64,000 nt of DNA from Favolaschia claudopus (GCA_037176885.1 JAWWNJ010000005.1:2480001-2544000); one strand, 5' to 3'; shown: positions 36,541 through 48,028, numbered from the stretch's first letter. Numbers and translations: made by a program. The notes: generated by a model from the sequence alone, not told the origin.

Positions 36541-36773
36541 ATATCTTCATTCTTGTGAGAAGTTTCAGTGACTATACTCAAGGAAGTCTGACGAACTTGT
36601 AATTAGATGCGAGAATAAAACCGTCGAAAAAATCTTCAATGATCAATATGAGAGCAAGTAAGCGCGATCGAAGCACGCCGGAGATGGAATCGGAAGAGGG
36701 GCAGCGTTGCAGCAATTTTGTAAGTGAACACTCCGTGGATGGCCAAGAAAGAAACGACAGCATGAGGCAGCGA

Positions 36774-36900
36774 AAAGGTAAAAAGCAAGTCCTCGTCTTT
36801 GTCTGCTCAGCACCGCATCCCGAGTCGAACGGGCATGATTTGGAGACTGAAGATTCACGTCTCCGTATACGATATGCTGATCATCTGTTACGGTCGACAT
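36774..36900 (-). repeat. tRNA-like SINE-type repeat, copy 9
   Basis: The minus-strand hairpin CCCG-TTCGACT-CGGG is at about 36819-36833, followed by a T-rich stretch near 36774-36786. The head is diverged. A further degraded arm is at about 37000-37015. Confidence 0.5.
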
Positions 36901-37117
36901 TAACTTTTGAAAATATTGAGAAGAGGATAATCAAACCTGTGAATCGTTCGCAGAGTTGCAACGTTAAAAAGGCAATATCTGCTTGCACAAGTTCCTGCTG
37001 CGAGTCAAACGGGCGAGAAGCGCAGGGACACCTGTATGACTGTGCTGAATATTCTAGAGTGTTAGACTGCCATAAAATATGTGTGTCGGACAAGTACAAT
37101 TCCTTTTAAATATCTAT

Positions 37118-37466
37118 AAGGGGAAGTCAAACATGACTTTTCGAAACCGATTCAGAGGCGATTCAGCTATCGATTCAAGAACGATTCGGAAACTTGAATC
37201 GCCTTTAAATTGGATCCACCTTTGACCACCCCCCATTCGAGAACGATTCGACAAGCGATTTGATGCGTGATCTGGCACCTATTTAGGCGACATCAAACCG
37301 ACCCAGCGATTCAAATCGCGATTCAGATTCTGTTTCGCCTCTCGAGGCGCTTCAACGATTCACGCGATTCACGATTCAAGTGCATGAATCGCCTTCTGAA
37401 TCGCCTCTTGCATCGGTTTTTGCATCGCCTCTGAATCGTTGCCTGAAAACCATGTTTGACTTCCCC
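37118..37466. mobile_element. Tourist-like MITE, 349 bp
   Basis: Perfect 16-bp terminal inverted repeats (GGGGAAGTCAAACATG at 37118-37133 and its complement at 37451-37466) are flanked on both sides by TAA (37115-37117 and 37467-37469). A 3-bp TAA/TTA duplication with G-rich termini is the hallmark of PIF/Harbinger elements, whose short non-coding forms are Tourist MITEs. There is no coding capacity. The interior is packed with GATTCA/GAATCG words in both orientations. Confidence 0.88.
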
Positions 37467-37469
37467 TAA

Positions 37470-38467
37470 TCTTGAACTGCTGCTATTTGCTGGAACACGA
37501 CCGATTCCCTCGATTATTTGATGAGTTCTTCAGCCTTTAGATCGAGCGAGAAGACTCGCATTCGGGCACAGAGGAACCGCTGGAAATTTTATGGAATCAA
37601 TATTGAAATCTACGTAGTACGAGTACTGGCTGTGAAGTTTTGTCCTTGCAGAATGACGACCGGAGTATCGATTGCCGTTGTGTGATTCATTATCGCAAGC
37701 TGCATTTTGTCTGATTGAGGGCTGATCGTTTACGCGACACAAGGGTACACATATGAGGAATGCGCGTCCCGAAGCTTTTGTGATTCGCGTAGAGCGCTTT
37801 CAGTCTTACCCTTAGCGCTCTTCGTAGATTTTTTCAGGGTCACCGGAGCTTTGAGATTTGCGGTGTCAGTTGGGCAGTGTCAGCGACGCGACAATCATGA
37901 CGGAAGACTCGTATAAAATGATAATAAAATAAAATCTTGAGATGGCCTTATGTAAGGACTAGGACCCTGGACAGCTCGTACATTGGAATAATTGTGAGTC
38001 GCATCCTGGATCTAATCCTGGGAGCCATACGAAAGGCAGTTAGCGTTCGTCACGGAAAGCACTAGTACTGGCGACTGCAGAGTCGACGCTCAGGGTAAGA
38101 TGTGCTGAGGTGATGCGGATCAATCGGAGCTCGGTCCCGAGGATCGGCGCTTTCCCACTCTTTCCCAAACCCCCACCACGAACCGCCACTCTCTCTCTCG
38201 ACTTGGCTTCGAAGAGCAGCTCAGGTTCTAGCTTCCTGTCACTGCGCTGCGACAATACGAGCGCCAGAGGAAAATATCAACGCGGTCTCAATAGGCTATA
38301 GCTAATAATATCCCCGGCTATCTTTCTATGGGGCCGCCAATACGCGTACTCCACGAAAGCTCCACCTCAACATTTTCTGCGGTCGCTAAAGTTGGACCGT
38401 GGTTTCTCTGTGGAGTCTCAATCGTCCTGGAAACTGTCAACTAACATAATGTCCGCTTCCCGTGGCA
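37470..38467. other. Gap before secreted protein B
   Basis: No gene is recognised. The last part is the promoter of the secreted-protein gene. Confidence 0.5.
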
Positions 38468-38476
38468 TATAAAAAA
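38468..38476 (+). promoter_or_regulatory. TATA box of secreted protein B
   Basis: TATAAAAAA about 110 bp before the start codon at 38580, followed by a C-rich pyrimidine leader. Confidence 0.65.
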
Positions 38477-38579
38477 CCTCCCCAAACGCCTTCAATCCTC
38501 ACTCAGTCTTCGTTCTCCCCCACGAACTCAAGCACACCACACCAACTACCCACTCTCTTTCAACCCAACTTCACACACA

Positions 38580-39427
38580 ATGCGCTCTTTTGCTTTCGCC
38601 ACCCTCTCCCTCGCCGTCGCTGCCTTCGCCGCCCCCATCGTTAACGTCGATGCTGAGGTTGCCGCTGACCTCGTTCTCCGTGATGACCTCGTCCCTCTCC
38701 CTGCCATCATCGACCAGGTGATGAGCCAGCTCGCTCCCGTTACCGGCGCGCTTTGTATGTCTGTTTTCTTTTCTCGCTTTGACGCGTACTTACACGCGAA
38801 TCCGCTGGCAGCCTCCATCGTCGCGGCCAACGCCACCCAAGAGGTCATCCAGCCCCTCACCGACGAAATCACCTCCATCCTCACCGGCGCCGTCTCGCAA
38901 ATCTCCAACCTCGCCGGCCAGCCCGTGAGCGATATCCTCGCCACCGCTGACGGTGTCCTCGATGCCACTGGTGTGGCTCAGATCTTGGCTCCCGTTTTCA
39001 CGGTTCGTTTTTCTTGCCCTTTCACCTTTCGTTCTTGTTTCTCTTCGGCTTCGTTTCGTTTTGCCTTTCACATCTCTCCTCCTTCCCTTCCTACCGCGTA
39101 TGAATCCACGCTAACCTCATTCTGTCATCACAGACCGTCTCCGGTGCCGCCCAAAACGTCCTCAACCTCGTTGAGAACGGCCCCGTCGGCGACATCGTTG
39201 TCCCTCTGCTCAACGACGCCCTGTGAGTCTTCTCTCTTCATTTTTCCCCTATCCTACTCTTTGCTTACCTCCTCCCCAGCGCCGCCCTCGACCCCGTCCT
39301 CACCACCGTTGCCCCCCTCGTTAACGGCCTCCTCGCCGCCCTCGCACCCATCCTCGGCCCCGTAGTCAACACCCTCAACGGGCTCGGCCTCGGCCCCGTC
39401 GTGCAGCTCTTGGGCAGCATCCTGTGA
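38580..39427 (+). CDS. Small secreted hydrophobic protein, paralogue B
   Basis: Paralogue of the gene at 26914-27765. The signal peptide is MRSFAFATLSLAVAAFAAP, followed by VPLPAIIDQVMSQLAPVTGAL, ANATQEVIQPLTDEI, ILATADGVLDATG, LAPVFTTVSGAAQNVLNLV and the nearly invariant end VNTLNGLGLGPVVQLLGSIL, stop at 39425-39427. About 200 residues in four exons with the same intron positions as paralogue A. It lacks the 22-residue Gly/Val-rich insert near the N-terminus. No cysteines are obvious in the mature part. Codon use is strongly C-ending at third positions, which in fungi usually goes with high expression. Function unknown; surface or secreted structural role is a guess. Confidence 0.78.
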
Positions 39428-39789
39428 GCACGCGTGCTTCGGGACGATGTCGATTGTCGATTGTTGAGGAGGAGGAGGGAGGAGGATGTCAGATGATGAG
39501 GAGTAAGCTGGAAGGAAGGATGATTAGGAATAGGATGGATTAGGGGAGAGGAAGTTATACCGATACGAAGTCTATACCCGAATCAACAATCAACAAGCAT
39601 TGAAAAGCTTTTTTCTTCCGTTCTGTATCATATACTAGCAAGCATACAAGCTATGGAATCAAGTTGACCTTGAATCCATTCTCCCGCCTCGAGCCTTGTT
39701 ATTTCAACAGGTATTCTATTCGCTCTGGTGAATGAATTTACTGGAGACTATCATATTTGAGCTGACCGAATTGAATACAGCTCTCAGAC

Positions 39790-39918
39790 TACCTCAAAAC
39801 AAAAACTTTCATTCTCTAACTGTAATGCCCATTACCAGACCTCGATTCGAACGAGGTGCCTGCGAACCCTTCGGCGACGTGTGATTGAAAGCAGGAGCGG
39901 ACCACCGCCACGGGTCGT
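39790..39918 (-). repeat. tRNA-like SINE-type repeat, copy 10
   Basis: The minus-strand hairpin CCTCG-TTCGAAT-CGAGG is at 39840-39856, with the GGTGGTCCGCT head near 39897-39908 and a T-rich tail at 39793-39805. Confidence 0.65.
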
Positions 39919-40010
39919 TGATTCAGTGGGGGTCGAACTTGAATGTTATCAGTATATTTGTTCTGTGCGTGATGAATGCGTGTACTGTAAGCCAATAAAG
40001 CAGGAAAGGG

Positions 40011-40090
40011 AAAAAAATCGTAAGTGCCCAACTTGTTATGAATGACCCGGGCCCAAATTGAACAGGCTTCCACCGAGAATTATCTGATCT
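40011..40090 (-). repeat. tRNA-like SINE-type repeat, degraded copy 11
   Basis: A minus-strand CCTGTTCAATTTGGGCCC arm is near 40050-40068, with a T7 run at 40011-40017. Confidence 0.45.
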
Positions 40091-40662
40091 TGCTTGACAT
40101 TCACCGCTACAGTACGGTCGTTCAAATTGACGGCAAACTGAAGCGCTGAGATGTCCTTTTGGTTTGTGAACAACGAGAAAAAGAACTGACCTTTGCTTTG
40201 CATCGTGGTGAATGTAGTAGTATCGTAATTATATCCTGAACTGAGCTTTACCTTGCGTCGCAGGAATGCGCATCTTCAAGATTCCGATTCGGGATGTTGT
40301 TATTGAGCCAATCTCGCAACAACGAAAGGTAAGGAGAGTCAGCGACAGCGGGGAAGCTGTCCGACATGGTGGTTCGGAAGAGGAGTCCACGGCCGCTCAA
40401 CGGCGGGTCTGTCGATATTCCAATGAACCTGACTTGGTACTATTTGGCCTCTGATGCGGGCTCCGAGTCAGAATTGTTCAAGATCGAAGAAATAGCCTGA
40501 CTCACGAGATAGTAGGCTCCGAGTTGTGACCACTGACCGGCCGGACCAGCATGCTAGTTGCAATTTTTTGAGGATCGAAGAATTCGCAGTATGCAGGGTG
40601 ATGCCTTTCGGGCACTGCCAAAGAGCGGGGCCGGATTTTGAATTTCTGAGTGGTGCCGGAGG

Positions 40663-40760
40663 AAAAAAAACATTTTGTACAGCTTTGGACCCCTGATGCG
40701 AACTCGAATCGAACGAGTTACTGCAGACACACTTGGTCAATCGCACGAATCGTCACAAAC
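40663..40760 (-). repeat. tRNA-like SINE-type repeat, copy 12
   Basis: The minus-strand hairpin ACTCG-TTCGATT-CGAGT is at 40702-40718, with a T8 run at 40663-40670. Confidence 0.6.
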
Positions 40761-40939
40761 GTGGACCACCTCTACGCATCGCGTGAGTCAAGTTCTTGAT
40801 TGACGATGTGAGTTGTTTCAAATTTTGCATCCATGAGTATACAACGCTGTAAAGTCATCGCTTCGAACATAGAAATTCAACCGTGGGAAGGAATTCGGAG
40901 TAAGCCGAATCCAGTTCCGCGTGAGTATTTGGGACAAAG

Positions 40940-41062
40940 AAGATGAATCAAGACTTTGACATCGTCCGTATCTCGAGTTGAACGGGCAACTTGCAGTCCA
41001 GAATCCATCAAGCACAACATGAGGCCTGAGGAATGGCAGGCGCGGAACCTCCGCGTCCGGTC
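40940..41062 (-). repeat. tRNA-like SINE-type repeat, copy 13
   Basis: Minus strand: the head GACCGGACGCGGAGGTTCCG and the arm GCCCGTTCAACTCGAGA. It aligns over its full head with the copy at 24587-24723, so the two share more than the hairpin. Confidence 0.72.
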
Positions 41063-41224
41063 TTTGGTCAGCGGTTATGAATGAATAAAAGGATGAGTGG
41101 ATCCACGTCCGCAGTGCTGTTCGTAAGATAAACTTGATCGTTGACTGTGAATTTACCTCGAGTCGAGGGATTCCGCGGAATATCACAACAAGAAAAGGGA
41201 GTCGCAGAAGAAAGGGGGACCAAA

Positions 41225-41343
41225 AATTCTCGAGATACATCGCAGAGCCGAATCCCGAATCGAACGGTTCACCTGTTGTAAGCACGTGCGATCTGTTTTC
41301 AAGTAAGCAGTCAGCAGGGGCGGACCATCCGCTTCGGGTCTGG
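41225..41343 (-). repeat. tRNA-like SINE-type repeat, copy 14
   Basis: Minus strand: the head GAAGCGGATGGTCCGCCCC near 41318-41337 and the arm ACCGTTCGATTCGGGATTCG at about 41250-41268. Confidence 0.7.
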
Positions 41344-41998
41344 AAGAATTACAATTTATTTTCCTATTGAGTGGTGCCCAGTTGACTTGAGAAAGACTCG
41401 ATCTCATGTCAAACGGGTGAGTATTCCTGGATCTGTATATTTGGAGGTGAGGTGCCAATTCCAAAGGATGTCGTTTGAAGAAAACGGGAAGGAAAAATTA
41501 AAGAAACAACACTTATACTCGGAGGATACGAATATTAATTGACAGCCGAACCGAACTGACCGGACGGGTAGACTGCTTGTGAGGCGCTCGTCCAGTCTAG
41601 GTGATTGCAGAGCCAACCGCCCTCAGTCCGGTTATGAGGAACGACTCACAAGTCCGATCGTAAGCTTGAGAACTCAAATGTCAATTGGCAATTGTAGCTG
41701 GCCTATAGTGGTTATCAAAATGAGGAAACCCAACAAATAAGCATTGCCAGCAATTGTGCGAACTCTAGGATATGAGTTGGATGGAACCTCAGTACGTTCC
41801 GGCCTGTTGCTGCTCTTGGGTGTCGAGTCTGTGAGGAATCAGAGGATACAAACATTTGGATTCGAGATTCTGGTGGAAAAGGATCGAAGGAGGAGCACCC
41901 GTGTCCTTTCATTCATTCGATTCGTTGCGTCGTTTCTCTCATTTCCCCCGCTCGCCGCCCGACCGGTAACGGTCCAGGACACTGTAATTTCGCTGGGG

Positions 41999-42110
41999 AA
42001 AAAAACTTCCGCAGACATCAAGACTGAGTCCCGAGTCGAACGGGTCGCCTCCCTGCACGAAAGTGTTGGTCGAGACCCGAGATTACCAAGGGGAGGAGCA
42101 AGCCGTTTGC
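41999..42110 (-). repeat. tRNA-like SINE-type repeat, copy 15
   Basis: Minus strand: the hairpin CCCG-TTCGACT-CGGG is at 42030-42044, followed by ACTCAGTCTTGATG and a T7 run at 41999-42005. Confidence 0.68.
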
Positions 42111-42305
42111 TATCGGTCCATTTCTTGGGGTCATGTTGCAGTGGGTTTCCTGTGATTGATTGCGAGCTAATCAGTCTTGGGCGAGGAGGCGAAGTATGTG
42201 CTTTGGCCAGAGCGACTTTCCTTGCGAAGACGAAGACTGAACATGATCCTAGAACTGGCATCATAAAGTTCTGGTAAGAAAGATAAAATAGCGAAAATGA
42301 TATAT

Positions 42306-42412
42306 AAAAAACACCCTTCCAATCTATGAACATGAACGATTCGAACGGGAGCCCTCCTTCATACTTGTTTGCTATCCCGTGTCAGGGATGACGGGTGCGG
42401 ACCATCCGCTTT
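42306..42412 (-). repeat. tRNA-like SINE-type repeat, copy 16
   Basis: Minus strand: the head GAAAGCGGATGGTCCGCACC near 42395-42413, the arm CCCGTTCGAATCG near 42337-42350 and T6 at 42306-42311. Confidence 0.68.
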
Positions 42413-44341
42413 CGTTCTTGTGGGAGATACGTAGATTGACGTTGCTGGCTTTCGTCGGCCGGGTTGCAGGAACGTTTTGAGTTCAGAACCGAAGCCGCTG
42501 AAGCTCTGAAGTCTAGACAAGGCCGCAATGCAAAATTCGAGAAGTCAGAAACTGAAACGCCAAAACACTCATCTGGGTTCAAATCAAGACTGATTCCCGA
42601 ATCGAACGTGCCAGTGCGGGAGGCATTTCAGAGGCTGTGCGGCTTTGAGCCGCCTGGATACTGCCGGTGTACTGCCTGAGGAGGATGCATCGTATGATGA
42701 TACTCCAAGTTGAACCTTGGCCTGGAAAGACTCGAATTTCAGGAACCGCCGACTAGCGTTTTTGCTGAAGTTGACAAAGACTCGGAAGACAAGGCAGTTC
42801 AAGAATCAGAGGAGCAGCGAGGTTAAGCGTCGAGCAGAGCAGAGAGATACGTAGACGCCGTCATAGCATCAGCTCAACGTTGTGGTCGAGAGCAAGGAGC
42901 ATCCGGCAAATCGCGAGTGTTGATTGCCAGCATTGATCGCCGTGATGGATGCCTGCAAGCACCACCAAGCAAGGCATCAGCAATCCCTGGTTTTTGCCGG
43001 AGAAGCCGGTAGCAGCCATAGACGGCTGTAGCTCCGGGCCAACTTACGTAGCCATCTGTAGAATTCGCGGCTTCTCTGTAGTGCTCTGTAGAAATGGGTC
43101 GGCTGTGTAGTTCTCCGTAGAAGGAGCGGCACATTACCCTGGCGGCCGTCCTCGAGATGCTGCCCGAGACCGCGGCGAGTGGACGGCAGAAGCGGCGATG
43201 GGCTGTTGCGAATGCTGCCGAAGTAACCTTGCCCATCGAGGTCGTACTATTAACGATCTATGGCGAGTTCAATTGACTGTAAGTATGTCAATTTGTTCAA
43301 CATTGGTACTTATACAGACAATGGTGTTTGCATACATAAGATGTAAATTGTGGCTTACCTACCGGTCCACTACACAGTTGCCGCATACACCCTCTCGCCA
43401 CCTCCACCTCCATCTCTTCACCTTTGTACTACGCCGCTCTCCCAGCTCATCCGCATGCCATCTGTCGCTCCGACCCTTCTGCCCATCCGCCAACCTCACC
43501 GCCGATTATACTGTAATTGCCAAACCTTCGCTGTAGTACCGCGCCTGATTGTCGATGCCCGCAGTTCACGCCGTGCTCCCGATCGTCGAAATCGAGAACA
43601 TCGAGTTGGAATGTGCATGCCCATGCGACGAGCCGAAAAACGACGGTGAAGACGCAGATGCAGTAGTCCCCGCAAACAAGCTTGTTTGATAGCGTGTCGT
43701 GCTGGGGTGGCGAGCTGGGAGGTTCTGCCGTGAACAACGATATTCTGTTAGCTGCGTTTCTCTGAGAAAGTAGAATCACTCACCCTGTCGTTAGTGAACG
43801 AACTCCCCACACCCACTCCCTTGGCTGCGTCCTCTCTCCCCCCGCTCGCCGCCGCCGTTGTCGGACTCGTATTCGCACCCTCACCCTCGTCCACCGCCCT
43901 CGCCCTTGATGTCAAGTTTCATGGCCGTGTCCGCCCGGGCCACCGCGTGCTGTAACCCAAGTGCAACGGCGCAGTGGTTGGTTGGGGTGAAAGCGCTGGA
44001 CGGCGACCTCCATATCGTGGTCATAGCCGTTTTCGTATTCACTATTGGAGCTGGATTGGCGGTGGGGCTCTTGCGTGCGTGCACGATGTGGCAAATGAGA
44101 CCGAAAGATGGCGGCGCGGGGGAGGCAGAGGGGTAAGAGTAAGAAGAGGGGGAGGTGTCTGCGGGAGGCACGATGAAGCGGCAGGACTGTGCTCGATCCC
44201 TATGGCGTCGTAGTCGCGGGCTGACTCAGGCTGTGTGAGAAGGGGAGGCGTTGTAGACAATAATCACTAGTAGGTCAACGCGGAGGATGGGTCGGAAGGT
44301 CGATCAGAGACATAGCGGCGACGGGAGTGGCAGAATCGGTG

Positions 44342-44361
44342 GGAAGGAAGGAAGGAAGGAA
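44342..44361. repeat. (GGAA)5 microsatellite
   Basis: Five perfect GGAA units. Confidence 0.9.
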
Positions 44362-44566
44362 GATTACACGGCACGGTCCCCTGAGGAACGCCGGGGCCCA
44401 GGGAGTAACTGAGTGTACAGGCACTAATGTACACTACGGTCCCTGGACTTCTCCATCATCCCATAGCCGAGCTCACGGTCGCAGTACTCAACTCGCCGCG
44501 GTAGAACTAAAGAATAAATAGAGAAGTAAGTTTCGGAAAACAGGCGTTGAACAACTTCTAGAGAAA

Positions 44567-45022
44567 CTAAGGTCGTATTAACGGGACGGCGTAGAAAATT
44601 TCAAGGACATCAAATGCGAGTTTGGCCAGTAGCCCAATATTTGGTCGTGAGTAGAGAATTGCTTTGAAGAAATCTGTAGGAGATAATCTTCGTTGTAGAG
44701 TTTGCAGTTGAGGAGATCGTTGAAACAATACTTCAAAGAAAGTATCTCTAGTCCGAGTGAGTTCGACGGACGAAACACAAATCAAAAGAGCGTGCTCGGG
44801 AGATTCAACCTCAGTTCTGCAAAATCTGCAAGTTCGTTGCGACCGTTGGACAGGCTGATTCGCATGATTCGCGTAGCGCAAGACCTCGAGGGCGAGCTGG
44901 TGCGTAGAAAGTAATAGAGAAGTCAGTGCTTCCCGATGTTTCTGTGTCGTCACCATGGACAGATAATGCCGCAGTTGGAAAGTGGACTTGGTGAAAATTT
45001 GAAGCCCACAAATCAGTGACAA
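44567..45022 (-). mobile_element. 5'-truncated LINE: C-terminal zinc-finger part of a reverse-transcriptase protein
   Basis: A 151-codon open frame reads LRHYLSMVTTQKHREALTSL, then LSTHQLALEVLRYANH, then the finger CRFCRTEVESPEHALLIC (C-x2-C-x8-H-x4-C), and ends LEIFYAVPLIRP with the stop at 44567-44569. This is the zf-RVT-type carboxyl end of basidiomycete non-LTR retrotransposon polyproteins, which follows the reverse transcriptase. The reverse-transcriptase domain itself is absent: similarity stops near 45025. 5' truncation is the normal fate of LINE copies. No poly(A) tail or target duplication was found. The frame is intact, suggesting a fairly recent copy, but it cannot be active. Confidence 0.75.
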
Positions 45023-45452
45023 GTCACGACCACATGACTTCGTGACTTTGGTTGGAAACTAATATTTGTCCTCGCCTCTCTTCCTCTCCTTGGAGTCCTT
45101 CCACCATCCCCACTCTATGTCGTCGTTCTCGTCTTCCTCGCTGCTCACCATTCCCGCTGACATAGCTCCCATAGGTCCTCCTTTCTCTCTCTGTATGCTC
45201 TGTTCTCATCGTCCCATATCTCAATCCCATCCAGGTAACTACGCATTGGCAGCGAGCAAGATCTTGCGGGGAGTCGGAGTGCGTGGGTGCTCGGCTTTCG
45301 TTGCGAGCGGCTGATGCCGCTGCAGTCCACTGTTTGCAGGGAGGCAGACATTGTTTGTCGTCGTTGCCATCAACAGCCATCCAGGTGCGTCCGCTACGCC
45401 TTCTCTCTTTGGAGTTCGATGAATACTGACCTTCTTCTCCTTCACGCTGCAG

Positions 45453-45755
45453 AATTTCCTCCTTTCTGCATTTGGCCTCAACCCGCTAGCTCCTCCAACC
45501 AACGACGACTCCGATGTTCTCAACGACGTTCTGCTCATTAATCTCGCTCTATCCTATCTACTCTTCTCGACGCCCGTCACCCAATCACCCCTGCCGCCAC
45601 CTCACCTTCAAGTCTCTTACCCACAGCACTCACCTGCTTCTCCCTCGACAACACCGTCCGCAATGCCACCCAATACCTCTCCTGCCCACCTCCAACCCCG
45701 ACCCGCGGAACGACGCGCCAACATCGCCGATTCGTCAAGTAAAGTGGATAAGTGA
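45453..45755 (+). pseudogene. Possible captured host exon, function unknown
   Basis: After a good acceptor (CTGCAG at 45447-45452) an open exon of 100 codons begins NFLLSAFGLNPLAPPTNDDS. It continues DVLNDVLLINLALSYLLFST (a likely membrane segment), then a Pro/Ser-rich tail, stop at 45753-45755. I do not recognise it. Upstream exons could include the frame reading AADAAAVHCLQGGRHCLSSL. It lies inside the tentative 3.5-kb element. A roughly 190-bp segment just downstream is tandemly duplicated (about 45770-45917 and 45960-46119), including an intron-like acceptor CTCTAGATTCC. Confidence 0.35.
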
Positions 45756-46346
45756 CACTGCACCCCATCCTCGACACCTCTCAAATTGATCTCCCGCCGC
45801 CGCGCACCTCGACAACGCCGATTCGCCGAAACGCCCCCGCGTTTCCTTCAAGAGCTGGTAAGTTTTTCTTTTCAAATGAACGAAGATAAAAATCCAATTT
45901 ACCTTATTCTCTAGATTCCGCGTCGACGTCGCCCTCGCTAACTCGCCATTTCGCCCCGCCCTCGACACTTCTAAATCTCGACTCCCGCCTCTCTTTTCCA
46001 CACCCTGACTGCGCCGATTTCGCCGGAATGCGCGTGCGATGCTAACAAGTAGAAGTAAGTTCATCTTTCTGAATCGACGATGAATCCAAATTCACCTTAT
46101 TTTCCCTTCTCTAGATTCCATGTTCCTCTGCGTAGCTGAGTTTGGCGCGAGCAATTTATCACCCTACATATCGGTCGTTTTCTTTTCCCGCAGATCACCT
46201 AGTTTCATCGTTCTATACCATGTATATGTATTCCATAGCAATATATCTACTTTCCTGTCATTGCTTCTAGCCCCCCAATTAAGCTACAGATTTTTTTTTT
46301 GGTATGGCGGCCCAAAACTACGGGTATCTACAGTGTCCTACAGGAC

Positions 46347-46406
46347 TTCTACAGAGGCCTATGTAAATTTAGCCGTTTCTACAGAGGCCTACGTAAATTT
46401 AGCCGT
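46347..46406. repeat. Two tandem 30-bp units
   Basis: Two copies of a unit beginning TTCTACAGAGGCCTA, differing at one base, within the right-hand CTACAG array. Confidence 0.9.
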
Positions 46407-46513
46407 TTCTACACACGCCTATCAACACGGGGGCCTTTCTACAGTTGCTACGATGGCTACAGGTGCTACAGTGCACTACATAGGACTCCGTAGGGGGCCC
46501 AGGTATTGCTGAT

Positions 46514-48028
46514 GGCCCCAACGCCTCCCTCTCCGAGTCCGCACCGTCCAAGCACCGTCTTCCCCACCGCCGCTCGCCGTCTGCCATGGCGGCGCCATTT
46601 CACCGACTTTGCAATCTCTCCTCTCGGAGTCTTCTACCTCCACTTGTATCTGCATCTGGAGTCTGGACAGACTGGACTCTGCCTCAAACTCAAGCTTCTT
46701 TGCCATTTGTCCAACAACGATTCTCTCAAGCCGTGTGCTGTGTTTTGAGGCAGACATTGCATCCCCGGGCTATCTTGCCCACTGGTTTGTCATTCACTCT
46801 TTTGCACTTACGTACGCTTCTCACCTCTGCCCTGGCCCCCTGATCTCGTCGTCGCCCTCAGCATTCACCGACCTCCCCTCAAACTATCACTCGATCTCAG
46901 ATATGGCGCTGTCGAAGCGTAAGCCGATGACCAATACAGTGAATTTCTACAGACCAACATAAACAACGGGATGTGCTGGCCTCAGTTCACGCCCACACTC
47001 CTGCTTGACGTGTCGGCGTTTTAGATCCCATCCATCATATAGGATATCCAGTCTTCCACACCGGCTCCTCCGAGTACCTCCTTCCATACGGCCCCGGGGC
47101 CCCTTGTGAGCCGTGACTATGTCTGCCAATCGGCCACCGCTCCTAACCGCTCAACAAAATTATAAAACGGGTTCATATTACTATAGTTAAGCCTTGCCCG
47201 CAGACTTCGTCCGTATACATTACTAACTTTCAGTATAATCTAGCAGACACCTCTCGGACCTTTCACCCATATGTATAACGCCAAACCCTCAGATAAAACT
47301 CTGCGGAAAGAAACTGTTCGGGAACCAAGGCAAGCTGCCGGGGGCTCCTCACGCTTGGGAGGTTGGGTTGAGTATTTCGGAAAGTTGATGACCGGCTTGA
47401 AGGGTGAACCCAGTGCCAGTCGTGAGTTTTTGCGCGTTGAGAAAGCATCATGACGACTTACTCTCGTCTGTAACATAAATGTGCCAGTTGACGTTCAAGT
47501 TTTGGACCCGAGCCACGTCGAATCGAGGTCCGGCACCCATCCCACCGTTGCCCCCTCTACCACTTCCGCGTCCGCCAGATCCTCCGGTCCCGCCTGATGA
47601 GATGGGATTCAGGTAAAGCAGTTCTTGGCCCGAACTCGACACGCACCACGAATTGAGTCGATTCTCATTTGTTGTATAGTAGCGGAGCGTCCGAGTCCTC
47701 TGGTTTCCGACCTCACTTCAACATGGGAAACTGAGGTAGTACGCTCTCGAAACCTAAAGCTTCTGGGCTCAGATTCCGGCGGGCCTGAAACCACTTCATG
47801 ATCTCTTCCCGCTGACTTCGCGCAGCTCTGGTATCCTTTCAGCGCGGCCGACACAAGAAACGAAACATTTGAACGAACTTCGAGGTAAAGAAGCATCCTT
47901 TGAATCTGCTTCAGGTACAATCCGATTATTTGTTTTGCAGGCGGTGTTGGGCGGTCCCTGAATTGATCGATATTTTTCAAGACTCTTTTGAATCGACAAA
48001 CAGGTTAGGTTGCTCGGTGGACAGAAAA
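46514..48028. other. Gap without a recognised gene
   Basis: Open frames are short and not recognised. A minus-strand frame at 47609-47980 could belong to extra exons of the gene at 48029-48343, but no splice join is convincing. Confidence 0.4.

Larger units (their letters stand above)
34503..37114. other. Gap right of the transposon
   Basis: No gene is recognised. Open frames at 34576-35019 and 35026-35444 are unlike any family I know and could be remnants. Minus-strand SINE-type copies begin at 36415. Confidence 0.45.
39428..42975. other. SINE-type repeat island
   Basis: No protein gene is recognised. At least seven minus-strand copies of the tRNA-like repeat are packed here; the clearest are annotated separately. 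Degraded arms also lie near 41404 and 42596. Confidence 0.55.
42976..46513. mobile_element. Probable 3.5-kb DNA transposon with CTACAG-type subterminal repeats
   Basis: The two ends share an inverted 15-base terminus (ATCAGCAAT(C/A)CCTGG inward), and both have GGC directly outside, a possible 3-bp duplication. Inside the left end (43015-43130) the word CTGTAG/CCGTAG recurs; inside the right end (46310-46495) the complementary CTACAG recurs. Such subterminal arrays in mirrored orientation are typical of CACTA-like and hAT-like elements. I see no transposase. The interior holds a LINE fragment and what looks like a captured host exon. The 3-bp duplication alone is weak evidence, so boundaries are tentative. 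Confidence 0.5.
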
